From Paracoccaceae bacterium (lineage in GTDB: Bacteria; Pseudomonadota; Alphaproteobacteria; Rhodobacterales; Rhodobacteraceae), in NCBI GenBank assembly GCA_002402045.2, contig NVUX02000008.1, positions 1 to 64,000 of the forward strand: a stretch of 64,000 nt of DNA, read 5' to 3'. The notes below the pieces were generated by a model that ran no database searches, was not told where the DNA came from, and worked only from the letters and a program-made list of their open reading frames with translations. A program made the translations under genes and the position numbers. This document shows, piece after piece, positions 39,462 to 50,297 of this stretch (its first letter is position 1; the number at the start of each line of letters is the position of its first letter).

Positions 39462-40520
39462 CGCCTTCACCTGCATCAGGTTTATGGCGATGTCCTTAAA
39501 GGCCTGGGCTTGCGCGCTTTCAGGCGCGGCAACCACGATCGGCGCGCCCGCATCGCCGGCCAACCTAATTTCGATATCAAGCGGAATTTCACCAAGCAGT
39601 GGCAGATTTAGCTTTTTGGCTTCAGCCACAGCCCCACCATGACCAAAGATATGCTCCTCATGTCCACATTCAGAGCAAATATGCGTTGACATATTCTCAA
39701 TAATCCCCAGCACAGGCGTTCCGGTTTTCCTAAACATATCCAGCGCTTTACGCGCGTCTAGCATGGCAATATCCTGTGGCGTAGACACCACAATCGCACC
39801 CGTTATCGCGGTTTTCTGGCTCAGCGTTAGCTGCACATCCCCAGTGCCCGGCGGCAAGTCTACCACCAAAATATCCAGCTCACCCCACTCCACTTGGTTC
39901 AGCATTTGCTGCAACGCCCCCATCAGCATCGGCCCGCGCCAAACCACCGCTTCGTCTTCCCGCATCATCAAGCCCATCGACATAAGCTTAACCCCGTGTT
40001 TTTCCACGGGTGCCATGCCACGCTCGCCCACAGCCTTTGGCCGCGCCAAAGTGCCCATCATCCGGGGTTGTGACGGGCCATAAATATCGGCATCCAACAG
40101 CCCCACTTTTTGCCCCATGCCTGCGAGCGCCACCGCCAAGTTAGCCGACACAGTAGATTTCCCGACGCCCCCCTTTCCCGAAGCCACGGCTACAATATGG
40201 CGAATGCCCGGAATCCTCTGCGGCCCTTGTGGCGCTGCGGATTTTTTCGTCCCTAAATTAGGTACTTTCTTCTCAGAATGAGCGGTAATAAGCGCCGAAA
40301 CCTTGCCAACACCCGCGAGGGCCTCCACCGCGTCCACAGCCTCCACGCGCACTGGCTCCATCGCCACCCCCCGTTCGGCTTCCACTTCCAACACAAAACG
40401 CACAGCATCTCCTTCGATGCTGATAGCCCGTGCGATATCCGCATCCACAATATCCCGCCCGCTCACCGGGTCTTTTACCCGCCGAAGTGCATTCAAAACT
40501 TGTTCACGTGTCACACTCAT
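39450..40520 (-). CDS. Mrp/ApbC family Fe-S carrier ATPase
   Basis: [60 protein letters not shown]. Confidence 0.94.
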   Translation of the reverse strand: MSVTREQVLNALRRVKDPVSGRDIVDADIARAISIEGDAVRFVLEVEAERGVAMEPVRVEAVDAVEALAGVGKVSALITAHSEKKVPNLGTKKSAAPQGPQRIPGIRHIVAVASGKGGVGKSTVSANLAVALAGMGQKVGLLDADIYGPSQPRMMGTLARPKAVGERGMAPVEKHGVKLMSMGLMMREDEAVVWRGPMLMGALQQMLNQVEWGELDILVVDLPPGTGDVQLTLSQKTAITGAIVVSTPQDIAMLDARKALDMFRKTGTPVLGIIENMSTHICSECGHEEHIFGHGGAVAEAKKLNLPLLGEIPLDIEIRLAGDAGAPIVVAAPESAQAQAFKDIAINLMQVKALQS

Positions 40521-40870
40521 GGCGCACCTCTTTCATACTTGATGTTTCCTGTCAGGTTTATGCAGTTGGAGGGCCATTGGAAACCTGCAATTTGCCACAG
40601 GTAAAAGAAGGGGAAATAGGCCGCTATTCGCCGAGAACGCATAAACTTGGGAAAATCAATTTATTCGGGAAAAAAAATCTTCTATTAACCTTTTATTGGT
40701 GGTAAATTGACTACGATCAAGTGGTGCAATAAACAAACCGTTAAGTTGATTCGAAGAAATGATATTATTGTAATGATCAATGAGTTCCCAAATTTGTAAT
40801 TGTGGCCTCGGAGCTTTTGCATCCACAATAGCGGTGCAGAAATACGCAACGTCGACCAAAGGACTAAAAT

Positions 40871-41584
40871 ATGCATGTCGGAATAATTATGGACGGGAAT
40901 GGTCGCTGGGCAACTCACCGAGGCCTTGCACGGCTAATTGGGCATAAGCGTGGCGCAGCACAGGTCAAAAAGATCGTTAAGAATTGCCCGCGGCTTGGTG
41001 TGAAAACCCTCACCCTTTATGCTTTTTCCACCGAAAACTGGAAGCGTGCTGCGCATGAAGTTGAAGGGTTGATGAAACTGTTTCGCGGCTACCTAGCCAA
41101 TAACCTTGTTGAATTGCACGATAAAAACGTGCGCGTGCGGTTTCTCGGAGATCCAACAGCGCTATCACCTGAAATTTTAGTACTTATGGAAAAGCTTCGG
41201 AACCTCACCGAAGGTAACACCGGGCTTCAGCTTAATGTTGCTATAAATTATGGTGGCCGGGACGAAATTGTCCGTGCAACCAAAGAAATTGCGGCCCAGG
41301 TTGCGTCCGGCGAGCTGGCCATTGACGACATCACCGAGGCGCGATTTTCCACATTTCTGGATTCGCGCACCCAAAATGACCCGGACCTAATTATCCGCAC
41401 CGCCGGAGAAATGCGGCTTTCCAATTTTTTAACATGGCAAAGCGCGTATTCAGAATTTGCGTTTTTGCAAGAATCTTGGCCCGAATTTTCGCCCGAAGTC
41501 TTTGAAAGTACGCTACAAAACTTCCATTCCCGCACTCGCCAATTTGGCGCTGTGGTGCCCAAAAGGTCAGAATTGGCTGAATAA
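40871..41584 (+). CDS. Undecaprenyl diphosphate synthase family (UppS-like)
   Basis: MHVGIIMDGNGRWATHRGLARLIGHKRG, LTLYAFSTENWKR, DPDLIIRTAGEMRLSNFLTWQSAYSEF. Confidence 0.92.
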   Translation: MHVGIIMDGNGRWATHRGLARLIGHKRGAAQVKKIVKNCPRLGVKTLTLYAFSTENWKRAAHEVEGLMKLFRGYLANNLVELHDKNVRVRFLGDPTALSPEILVLMEKLRNLTEGNTGLQLNVAINYGGRDEIVRATKEIAAQVASGELAIDDITEARFSTFLDSRTQNDPDLIIRTAGEMRLSNFLTWQSAYSEFAFLQESWPEFSPEVFESTLQNFHSRTRQFGAVVPKRSELAE

Positions 41585-41650
41585 AACGCCCTTTATTACC
41601 GCCCCAATTGCGTCTATTATTCCTCCAGTTTTAATTGATTAGGCTAAAAA

Positions 41651-42751
41651 TTGAACCCTTTTCGAATCTTGCCATGTCGGCTTTCCATATCGCTCGCAAT
41701 CCTCTTGGTTGCGGCAGGGTGTGCCGAGGTCTCTCGTACAAATTTCCCAACAAGCTCAGCGGCACAATCAGCCGAGTTGCCGGACTATGTGCGCATAATT
41801 CCACTTACACCCGATAATATTAACCAGTCAAACACGAGCTCCCAACACAGCCACAGCACATCACAGCTGGCCTCCGCGAGGTCCACTTGGCAATATAATA
41901 TTGGCGTTGGCGATGTCCTGAGCATAATTGTGTGGGATCACCCAGAGCTCACCCTCCCTGCCGGCCCGCAACGCAGCCAGTTGGAATCGGGAAGCACTGT
42001 TAATGAAAGTGGGGCTATCTTTTACCCATATCTCGGGCAAGTCCGGGTGGCGGGCCGCATTGTGGGGGATGTGCAGCGCGAACTAACAGAGCGCTTGCAA
42101 GAGTTCATCCCCGATCCGCAAATCGAAGTGAAAGTCGCCGCATATAATGCGCGCAAGGTCGTGATTACCGGCGCCATAAATGCCCCACAATCTTTGCCCA
42201 TCACAAACATTCCGCTCACCTTGCTTGAGGCGATAAACGCGTCTGGCGGTTTGACAGATAGCGCAAATGGGCATCAGGTCAGCATTCGCCGAAATGGCGA
42301 AAATTCAACTATAGATTTGCAAAATTTCCTGGAAAATGGCCAGTCCAGCAACAACCCGATATTGCACGGCGGTGACATAATCAATGTTCCCATCGCCGCG
42401 CCCGCTTTAGCCTTTATACTTGGCAAAATAAAAACACCCGGTGTTGTTGATCTCGGGCCAAACGAAATCAGCTTAACCGCAGCGATCGCACTACAAGGCG
42501 GGCTGGATGAGGCGCGCGCCGACGCCAGCGGCATATTTGTTTTTCGCAATCAATCCGAGCGCATAGACGTTTTCCAGCTCGACGCCACCACCCCGCTTGC
42601 CTTTGTTTTGGCAACAAAGTTCACCCTGAAACCAGACGACGTTGTCTACATTGTTTCGGACCCGGCCGCACGCTGGAACGAAATTATTACCCAGCTAATT
42701 CCGACTATCGGGGCCGTGCGGCAAGCCCAAATTATCAGGAACGACCTTTAA
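41651..42751 (+). CDS. Polysaccharide export outer-membrane lipoprotein (Wza-like)
   Basis: Lipobox VAAGC; YNIGVGDVLSIIVWDHPELT...FYPYLGQVRVAGRIVGDVQREL; SLBB-type domains. Confidence 0.9.
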   Translation: MNPFRILPCRLSISLAILLVAAGCAEVSRTNFPTSSAAQSAELPDYVRIIPLTPDNINQSNTSSQHSHSTSQLASARSTWQYNIGVGDVLSIIVWDHPELTLPAGPQRSQLESGSTVNESGAIFYPYLGQVRVAGRIVGDVQRELTERLQEFIPDPQIEVKVAAYNARKVVITGAINAPQSLPITNIPLTLLEAINASGGLTDSANGHQVSIRRNGENSTIDLQNFLENGQSSNNPILHGGDIINVPIAAPALAFILGKIKTPGVVDLGPNEISLTAAIALQGGLDEARADASGIFVFRNQSERIDVFQLDATTPLAFVLATKFTLKPDDVVYIVSDPAARWNEIITQLIPTIGAVRQAQIIRNDL

Positions 42752-43188
42752 TGATAAATTCTGTTCTTGTTGTTTGTGTTGGTAATATTTGCCGCTCGCC
42801 CGCCGGCGAAAGGATGCTGGCAAAAGCCTGCCCGTCCATTCGGGTGGAATCTGCTGGAATCGCAGCGCTTGAGGGCCATGCCGCGGATAAAACCATGAGC
42901 GAAATTGCCACGGATCGGGGTTTAAGCCTTGAAGGCCATGTCGCCCGCCAGTTCACCGCTGAAATTGCCAATGAGTTTGATCTTATCCTCGCTTTGGAAA
43001 AAGGGCATATTCGCGTGATATCGGAAATGGCCCCTACCGTAAGTGGAAAAACAATGCTTTTAGGCCAATGGCTTACCTCCCAAGAAATCGCTGACCCTTA
43101 TCGCAATAGCCTCGAATTTTACAATCTGGTTTTTGATCAGGTCACAAATGCTTGCGCGGCTTGGGCCAGCAAGCTAGGGGCAAAATAA
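42751..43188 (+). CDS. Low-molecular-weight protein tyrosine phosphatase (Wzb-like)
   Basis: VLVVCVGNICRSPAGERML (CX5R), IADPYRNS. Confidence 0.9.
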   Translation: MINSVLVVCVGNICRSPAGERMLAKACPSIRVESAGIAALEGHAADKTMSEIATDRGLSLEGHVARQFTAEIANEFDLILALEKGHIRVISEMAPTVSGKTMLLGQWLTSQEIADPYRNSLEFYNLVFDQVTNACAAWASKLGAK

Positions 43189-45350
43189 TGGCCACGAGTT
43201 CCGACCAAGAAATCGACCTCCTCGAACTTGCGCTCCTGTTTTACCGCAAAAAGGTCTTGATCCTTTTTATAACCTTTCTCGGCGCCATCATCGGCATCGC
43301 CATCGCGCTTTTTTCCACACCGATTTATCGGGCAGACGCGCTCATCCAGCTTGAAGAGAAATCAAGCGGCGGCATGGCGCTCTCCTCTGACCTCTCCTCT
43401 CTATTTGCAGATACGCCGCAATCCGTGGCCGAAATCGAGATTTTGCGTTCACGAATGATTTTGGGGCAGGTCATCAATAGCCTTCGGCTCGATATTTCGG
43501 CCACCCCCAAGCGTTTGCCCATCATCGGTAATTTCCTCTCTCGGTATGAATTTTCCGAGCCTAATATCTCGTTCATCTCGACCTATGCGTGGCATAACGA
43601 AACCATCGAGCTTGGTTTTTTAGAAGTGCCCGATGTGCTATTGGACCAGACGATCACGCTCACATATCTGGGTGATGGTGCGTTTGAAATTGATCTGGAT
43701 GCAGGCGCACCCATTGTTGGCCAAGTCGGGCAGCCACTCCGCCGCTCAGAGCTGGATTTTGCTATATTGGTAAACGTGATCACGGGGCAGCCGGGCCGCG
43801 AATATGAGCTAAAAAAGTCGGGGTTTGCCAACGTTTTAACCGAGATAAGAAGCAATTACACGATAAACGAAAAAGGCAAAAACTCCTCCATAATTCAACT
43901 TATGGTGCAAGGGCCTAATCCAGCGCTGGCCACTCAAATTCTTAAAAAAATCACAGATGTTTATCTTCTTCAAAACGTCAACCGCAATGCCGCTGAGGCT
44001 GATAGCAGCCTGACTTTCATTCAGGCTCAGCTGCCAGAAACCGAAGCCACAATGCGAGCGGCAGAAAGCGCTGTAAATGCTTACAAGCTCTCGCAGGACT
44101 CCGTGGATTTATCGTTCGAGACTTTGGCCCTTCTGGAGCAAGCGGTCGCCATTGCGGCGCAACTCAGCCAGATCGATCTGGAAGAGCAAGAGCTCAAAAA
44201 ACGCTACACGCCGGCCCACCCAGTTTATCAAACCCTTTTGGGAAATCGAGGCGAGTTGGAGAACCAGCTTGAGAAGGTCCGGCTTCAATCTATGGAGCTG
44301 CCCGAAACCCAGCTGGAAATGCTGCGCCTAACTCAAAATCTTGAAGTTGCTCGCGAAATTTACCTGCAGCTCGTTTCTCGCGCACAGGAACTCGCGGTGA
44401 TAAAAGCCGGTACCATCGGCAATATCAGGGTCATTGATACCCCAATGTCTTTCCCCAAACCTATCAAACCGTCAAAGCCGCTGGTGGTGATTATTTCGAC
44501 CGTTTTGGCACTTTTCCTTGCCGTCGTGCTCGTGCTTCTTCGCTCGTTCATGACAAAAGGCGTTGAAGGGCAGGAGCAAATTGAGGCGCTCGGCCTTTCT
44601 GTTTTTGGCGCCATTCAGAAGGTTGGAAATGGCGACTTCACTGCCAATAAGCGCGGGCGTGATACCCCTATTTTAGCGAAAACTGACCCAACGAACCTCT
44701 CTGTCGAGGCCCTTCGCAGCCTGCGCACCAGCCTGCATTTTGGCATGCTTGATGCCAAATCCAGCCTGCTTTTGTTTACCAGTTCGCGCCCGGGCGAAGG
44801 TAAATCATTCCTCGCGGTTAATCTGGCCACCGTGATGGCGCAAGCTGGGCAAAATGTATGCCTTGTTGATGCCGACATCCGGCGCGGCTATCTGCGCCGC
44901 TTTTTTGGCGTACCGAAATCGGCGCTGGGTTTAACTGATGTATTGGCTGGCGATGCAGAGCTTGATGACGTGATCATCAAAGACCCCGACACCGGCCTTA
45001 GCTTCATTCCCGCTGGTAAATACCCGCCCAACCCGTCCGAGCTTTTGATGCACAAGAACTTCGCCACCACCTGCGCAGCGCTGGATGCTCGTTTTGAAAT
45101 GACCTTAATGGATGCACCGCCATTGCTGGCGGTTACCGATCCGGTGATTATTGGAAAATATGCGGGCATGATCCTGCTGGTGGTCCGGCATTTGTTTACT
45201 CAGGTTGGCGAGCTAAACGCCGCGCTAAAAACCCTTGAAAACAACGGGTTAAAAGCCAATGGAGCCGTATTAAACGCCTATTCACCAAAAGCGTCAAATA
45301 AAGGCGCCGGGGATTACAGCTACCAATACGCCTATAAAACCCGAGATTAA
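43188..45350 (+). CDS. Exopolysaccharide chain-length/tyrosine autokinase (Wzc-like BY-kinase)
   Basis: Wzz domain N-term; SSRPGEGKSFLAVNLATVMAQAGQNVCLVDADIRRG; C-terminal YSYQYAY Tyr cluster. Confidence 0.92.
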   Translation: MATSSDQEIDLLELALLFYRKKVLILFITFLGAIIGIAIALFSTPIYRADALIQLEEKSSGGMALSSDLSSLFADTPQSVAEIEILRSRMILGQVINSLRLDISATPKRLPIIGNFLSRYEFSEPNISFISTYAWHNETIELGFLEVPDVLLDQTITLTYLGDGAFEIDLDAGAPIVGQVGQPLRRSELDFAILVNVITGQPGREYELKKSGFANVLTEIRSNYTINEKGKNSSIIQLMVQGPNPALATQILKKITDVYLLQNVNRNAAEADSSLTFIQAQLPETEATMRAAESAVNAYKLSQDSVDLSFETLALLEQAVAIAAQLSQIDLEEQELKKRYTPAHPVYQTLLGNRGELENQLEKVRLQSMELPETQLEMLRLTQNLEVAREIYLQLVSRAQELAVIKAGTIGNIRVIDTPMSFPKPIKPSKPLVVIISTVLALFLAVVLVLLRSFMTKGVEGQEQIEALGLSVFGAIQKVGNGDFTANKRGRDTPILAKTDPTNLSVEALRSLRTSLHFGMLDAKSSLLLFTSSRPGEGKSFLAVNLATVMAQAGQNVCLVDADIRRGYLRRFFGVPKSALGLTDVLAGDAELDDVIIKDPDTGLSFIPAGKYPPNPSELLMHKNFATTCAALDARFEMTLMDAPPLLAVTDPVIIGKYAGMILLVVRHLFTQVGELNAALKTLENNGLKANGAVLNAYSPKASNKGAGDYSYQYAYKTRD

Positions 45351-47599
45351 AATGGGTGCCGCCCAGCCTTAAGCCAGCGCTCCAGTGCGGGGCGGACAGA
45401 CTGATCTCCCGAGCCGCGCGCCTCATCAATCACAGATTTCACTTCGTCCAGATTCACCGCCCGCAACAGCCGTTTAACCGGCCCCACCGAGGCAGGCCGC
45501 ATTGAAAGCGTGCGCAGCCCCATCGCGGCAAATGCCAGCGCCTCAACGGGGCGTCCAGCATCCTCACCGCAAAAAGACAGCGGGGTCGAGAGCCGTGTGC
45601 AGCGATCAGCTATTTGCTCAATAAACGTTAGAAAGCTCACATTTAGCGTATCATACCGTGCCCGCACCAGCTCGTTTTCACGGTCTGCCGCAAAGAAAAA
45701 CTGCTTTAAGTCATTGCCCCCAATGGAAATAAAGTCCGCCAGCTCAAAGAACTGATCGGGTGCAAAGGCAAGGCTCGGAGTTTCCAGCATCGCACCAATG
45801 CGCACGTTAGCTGGCAAAATATGGCCCAGCCGCGCCTCTTTTTCCAGCTCGTCCAGCAGCGCCTGCCGCGCCTCGCGAAACTCCTCGAATTGGGCAATAA
45901 ACGGAAACATCACCGTAAGCCATCGCCCGTTGGCCGCGCGAATGAGCGCCTGAAGCTGCATGCGCATCACACCGGGTCTATCCAGCCCGATGCGAATAGC
46001 CCGCCAACCTAGCGCTGGGTTGGGTTCTTCGGGCCGCTTCATATAGGGCAAGGCCTTATCAGAGCCAATATCCAATGTGCGAAAAACCACCGGTTTTTCT
46101 CCCGCCGCGTCCATCACTTTGCTGTAAAGCTTAACCAGCTCGGCCCTGCGCGGCACCCTTGCGCGCAGCAAAAACTGCAACTCGGTGCGATAAAGCCCCA
46201 CGCCCTCGGCACCCGATGGCCCAAGACTGGGAAGATCCACCATCAGCCCGCCATTCATGTGCAGCGCTATATTTACGCCATCCTGCGTAGTTGCTGGCTT
46301 ATCCCGCAGCCCTTTATACGCTTCCTGCGCCTCGGTCTGCATAGCAATCTTTTCACGAAATGCTGCTGCCACAGTGTCATCTGGCCGCAAATGCACCAAT
46401 CCGGTTTCACCGTCTATCAATATAGGATCATCATTCAGGGCCTCGCGGGTAATGCGCGCCGCATGAATAACCAACGGGATCGCCAGCGAGCGCGCCACAA
46501 TCGCTGCATGGGAGCCAACCGAGCCTTCCTCCAACACCACGCCCTTAAGCTTTTTGCCATAATCCAGCAACTCTCCGGGGCCAATATTGCGCGCCACCAA
46601 AATGGCATTTTCAGGAATTCCACGCTCTGAGGCATCCTCCCGACCGGTTAAAATCCGCAATAGCCGATTGGCGAGATCATCCAGATCATGCAGGCGCTCA
46701 CGAATGTAAGCGTCCTTCATCCGCGCCATGCGTGTGCGGGTTGAGGTTTGCTCTTTTTCCACCGCAACTTCTGCCGCCAGCCCGCTTTCAACTGAGTCAA
46801 ACATCCTGTTGCGCCAGCCTTTATCTTGCGCAAACAATCGGTAAGCGACCATTACGTCGCGGTGCTCCCCAATCGCTGCGCCCTTATCAAGCAGCACGTC
46901 AATCTCGTCCACCAGCATATCTAGCGCGTCTTGCAAGCGTCCGGCCTCTATCAATGGGTCATCTGCCACAGGGTTGGCGATCACGATATGCGGCTCATGC
47001 AGCAGCACCACGCCCTCGGCCACACCTTCCTGCCCGCGCAAGCCCTTCACAAAAAACGGCAGCTGGTGCTGGGCCGCAATCGACATTTTGTCAGGGCCGG
47101 TAAACGCGCCAAGCTCGGTCATTTCCGCGATGACCATGGCCACCACTTCCAGCCCGAAAATCTCGTCATCCGAATAAGTGCGCTGGTCTTTGCTTTGCAC
47201 CACAAGCACGCCGAGCACCTCGCCCAGCCGCTGGATAGGCACACCAACAAAGGAGGAAAATACCTCCTCGCCGGTTTCAGGCATAAAGCGATAACCGCGC
47301 GCCGCTGGGGCATCTGCAAAGTTTAGCGGCACAGCTTTATCAGCCACGCGGCCCACCAGCCCCTGCCCCACACGCAAGCGCGTTTGGTGAACAGCTTCGG
47401 CATTCAGCCCATACGTGGCGCATAGCTCCAGCGTAGTTTCGTCGCGCTTGAGGTAAATAGAGCAGACCTCGGCCTCAAGCGAGCAGGCAATAAGATAGGT
47501 GACACGGTCCAGCCGTGCCTGCCCCTCGCCAGCTTCCGCCAACGCGTCCCGCAAGCCTTTCAGCAATGTTTGGGATTTTATCCCTTTACGTTCACCCAT
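45347..47599 (-). CDS. ptsP: PTS phosphoenolpyruvate-protein phosphotransferase (EI-Ntr)
   Basis: N-terminal GAF; GSVGSHAAIVARSLAIPLV, GVGLYRTELQFL, SIGGNDLKQFFFAADREN. Confidence 0.95.
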   Translation of the reverse strand: MGERKGIKSQTLLKGLRDALAEAGEGQARLDRVTYLIACSLEAEVCSIYLKRDETTLELCATYGLNAEAVHQTRLRVGQGLVGRVADKAVPLNFADAPAARGYRFMPETGEEVFSSFVGVPIQRLGEVLGVLVVQSKDQRTYSDDEIFGLEVVAMVIAEMTELGAFTGPDKMSIAAQHQLPFFVKGLRGQEGVAEGVVLLHEPHIVIANPVADDPLIEAGRLQDALDMLVDEIDVLLDKGAAIGEHRDVMVAYRLFAQDKGWRNRMFDSVESGLAAEVAVEKEQTSTRTRMARMKDAYIRERLHDLDDLANRLLRILTGREDASERGIPENAILVARNIGPGELLDYGKKLKGVVLEEGSVGSHAAIVARSLAIPLVIHAARITREALNDDPILIDGETGLVHLRPDDTVAAAFREKIAMQTEAQEAYKGLRDKPATTQDGVNIALHMNGGLMVDLPSLGPSGAEGVGLYRTELQFLLRARVPRRAELVKLYSKVMDAAGEKPVVFRTLDIGSDKALPYMKRPEEPNPALGWRAIRIGLDRPGVMRMQLQALIRAANGRWLTVMFPFIAQFEEFREARQALLDELEKEARLGHILPANVRIGAMLETPSLAFAPDQFFELADFISIGGNDLKQFFFAADRENELVRARYDTLNVSFLTFIEQIADRCTRLSTPLSFCGEDAGRPVEALAFAAMGLRTLSMRPASVGPVKRLLRAVNLDEVKSVIDEARGSGDQSVRPALERWLKAGRHPF

Positions 47600-47620
47600 A
47601 TTACCTCGCGCATGCCGCGC

Positions 47621-48874
47621 TTATGGTGCGCGGTCCAAGTCAAATGCATCATGCAATGATTGCACAGTAAGTTCCATATATTTCCGGTCTACCAACACAG
47701 AAACTTTAATCTCGGAAGTTGTGATCACCTTGATGTTTACCCCGTCATCGGCGAGGTTCTTAAACATTTTCTGCGCCACACCAGCGTGGGAACGCATGCC
47801 AATTCCGACAATTGACACCTTCGCCACGTCAGTATCTTTATCCAGCTCGCGATAATTAAAATCGCCGCGCGCTTTAGCCGCTTCCAGCGCGGCTTCGGCC
47901 TTGGCCACATCGCCTACAGGGCAGGAAAACGTCATATCCGTGCGGCCCTCTTCAGACATGTTCTGCACGATCATATCTACAATAACCCCGGCCTCAGCCA
48001 AGGGCGAAAATATCGCAGCCGCGACGCCGGGGCGGTCGGCCACCGAAATCAGCGTTAGTTTGGCTTCATCGCGCGAGCAGGCAATGCCGGTTACCACATT
48101 TGATTCCATAATCTCATCCTCATCGCAAACCAGCGTACCCGGTTCGTCATTAAAACTGCTGAGCACCTGAAGGCGCACTTTGTAGCGCATGGCCAGCTCT
48201 ACAGAGCGGGTTTGCAGTACTTTTGCGCCTAAGGATGCCAGCTCCAGCATCTCTTCATAGGCGATTCTTTCCAGCTTACGCGCCTTGGCGGTGATGCGCG
48301 GGTCGGTGGTGTATATCCCGTCCACATCGGTATAAATATCACAGCGCTCGGCCTCAAGCGCTGCGGCAAAAGCCACGGCCGTTGTGTCAGAGCCACCGCG
48401 CCCCAGCGTTGTTACGCGGCCATCGGGGCTAATGCCCTGAAAGCCTGCGATCACCGCCACCTCCATGCCTTCGGCAAATTTTGCGTCCAAATTCTCGCGC
48501 GGAATGCTCTCTATGCGCGCCGCGCCGTGGGCATCAGTCGTGTTTACCGGCACCTGCCAGCCCTGCCAGCTTCGCGCCTGCACACCCATTTCCTGTAGCG
48601 CAATCGCCATCAGGCCCGAGGTCACCAGCTCACCCGAGGCCACCACGGCGTCATACTCCCGCGCATCATAAATGCCCGGCGTTTCAGCCTCGTCCCCGCT
48701 GGCAGCTTCGCCCACGAGGCCCACCAGCTTGTTGGTTTCGCCCGACATCGCCGACACCACAACAATAACCTGATAGCCCCGCGCCACCTCGCGCTTGACC
48801 TTCGCAGACGCGCTACGAATGCGATCAAGATCCGCCACCGAGGTGCCGCCAAATTTCATAACCAGCAAAGCCAT
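47621..48874 (-). CDS. lysC: Aspartate kinase
   Basis: MALLVMKFGGTSVADLDRI; LGRGGSDTTAVAFAAALEAERCDIYTDVDGIYTTDPRI; ACT domains. Confidence 0.96.
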   Translation of the reverse strand: MALLVMKFGGTSVADLDRIRSASAKVKREVARGYQVIVVVSAMSGETNKLVGLVGEAASGDEAETPGIYDAREYDAVVASGELVTSGLMAIALQEMGVQARSWQGWQVPVNTTDAHGAARIESIPRENLDAKFAEGMEVAVIAGFQGISPDGRVTTLGRGGSDTTAVAFAAALEAERCDIYTDVDGIYTTDPRITAKARKLERIAYEEMLELASLGAKVLQTRSVELAMRYKVRLQVLSSFNDEPGTLVCDEDEIMESNVVTGIACSRDEAKLTLISVADRPGVAAAIFSPLAEAGVIVDMIVQNMSEEGRTDMTFSCPVGDVAKAEAALEAAKARGDFNYRELDKDTDVAKVSIVGIGMRSHAGVAQKMFKNLADDGVNIKVITTSEIKVSVLVDRKYMELTVQSLHDAFDLDRAP

Positions 48875-49010
48875 TGCAAAGGCTCCATTTACTTGAGTTT
48901 GGCCGTTTCATACAAGCCTTTAAGCGCAGCATCAAGCCCAAGCGCCGCGCGTCGCCTCGGGGGGGCATCGAGCCCCCGCTCGGCGAGGCCCCTCTCAGGA
49001 GGCGCCGGTG

Positions 49011-49757
49011 CTATTCCGTCGGAATGCCCTTAAATAATGCTTGCAGCACTTCGCCGATTTCAATGCGCTGCTCTAGCTCGGCAAAGTCAATCGCACCACC
49101 ATGGCGTTCGCGCACCTGTGCCAGCCCGGCCTCATAGGCCCGAAAAAACGGATTGCGGTTGATCGCCGCGATTAAAAAACGATTGGTCGGGTTAAACGTG
49201 CCGTTTACATCCTCGATCAGCAGCGCATAGCCATCCGGATCATCCAAAGCAAATGTTTCCAGAATGGTCTGCACATGCTTTTGCTCCTCCCGAATAAGCG
49301 CGCCAGTATTCATCGGCGCACGAGATATCCGCCCAAGCAAGCCCTGTGAGCCCTCAGCGTTTTCTGCCGCTAAATTTACGCGCAGCTCAATATCCGCGCT
49401 CAAATTGTCCATAAATTCCCATGTGCTATCGCTATAGGCGCGGCGCACCAGTGGCGCATAGGTAGCCGCAAGGCTGGCAGTGGTAGCGGCCGCCACACCA
49501 AAATAGCTGGTTTGCGCACCATATTGCCGGTTTAGCTCAATATATCGCATGGAGCGCGCGCACAGCCCAAGCCGCTCATTATCATCAAAAACCGGCAAGG
49601 CTGCAGTTGTTGTGTGGGCAAAACTCACGGTTTTACTACACACAATCTGCTCGCCATTCCATGCTGGCAGGCCCATTTCCGGAGCCTCCGGCGGCCGCTC
49701 GCCGCCACATGCCGCTGCAAACAGTGCCAATCCAATTATTCCTGAGCGTAGAGCCAT
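49011..49757 (-). CDS. Putative lipoprotein of unknown function
   Basis: MALRSGIIGLALFAAACGGERPPEAP lipoprotein-like signal; rest unassigned. Confidence 0.55.
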   Translation of the reverse strand: MALRSGIIGLALFAAACGGERPPEAPEMGLPAWNGEQIVCSKTVSFAHTTTAALPVFDDNERLGLCARSMRYIELNRQYGAQTSYFGVAAATTASLAATYAPLVRRAYSDSTWEFMDNLSADIELRVNLAAENAEGSQGLLGRISRAPMNTGALIREEQKHVQTILETFALDDPDGYALLIEDVNGTFNPTNRFLIAAINRNPFFRAYEAGLAQVRERHGGAIDFAELEQRIEIGEVLQALFKGIPTE

Positions 49758-49847
49758 TATTTCCCTCATAAGTTACGTGTTTAACCCGAAAAACCATGCG
49801 GGCCCTTGGCTGTCAACGCGCAGAGGTAGCCCTGCGCGGCCCTCCGC

Positions 49848-50213
49848 CTAATTTACCAGTTTTGGCTTAATGCCCATAGGCAAAACGGGCACGCCTTCTT
49901 CCAACAACGCGCGCGCCTCTTCCAGCTTTGCTTGCCCCATAATGGGCCGCTCAGGGGTTTCTCCGTAGTGCATTTTGCGGGCTTCTTCAGGAAACTTGGC
50001 GCCCACATCATCTATCAGCGGTTTTTCGCGTAGATCAGGCGCTTTGGGGTCCATCGCCAAGCGCGGCGCCATTACCGCCTTGGAAACTTCACAACTCCCG
50101 CAAATCACACAAGAAACCAGCCCGCGCACCTGCAGCTTTTCATAGTCTTTATTAGAGCCAAACCACGAATCGAATCCATGTCCGTGCTCACATTTAAGGT
50201 TAAACTTGATCAT
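49848..50213 (-). CDS. DUF1178 family protein
   Basis: MIKFNLKCEHGHGFDSWFGSNKDYEKLQVRGLVSCVICGSCEVSKAVMAPRL. Confidence 0.85.
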   Translation of the reverse strand: MIKFNLKCEHGHGFDSWFGSNKDYEKLQVRGLVSCVICGSCEVSKAVMAPRLAMDPKAPDLREKPLIDDVGAKFPEEARKMHYGETPERPIMGQAKLEEARALLEEGVPVLPMGIKPKLVN

Positions 50214-50297
50214 TACACTTTCGCTGCTAAACTCCGGCAACATCCATTATAAAGGCCATGGCCGCTCGTCGCCAGCGTTATATACCGAAAGAAATTA

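Noticed and set aside
40656-40918. Two overlapping minus-strand small ORFs upstream of uppS-like gene
   Set aside because: Overlap one another and the uppS-like start; no domain evidence.
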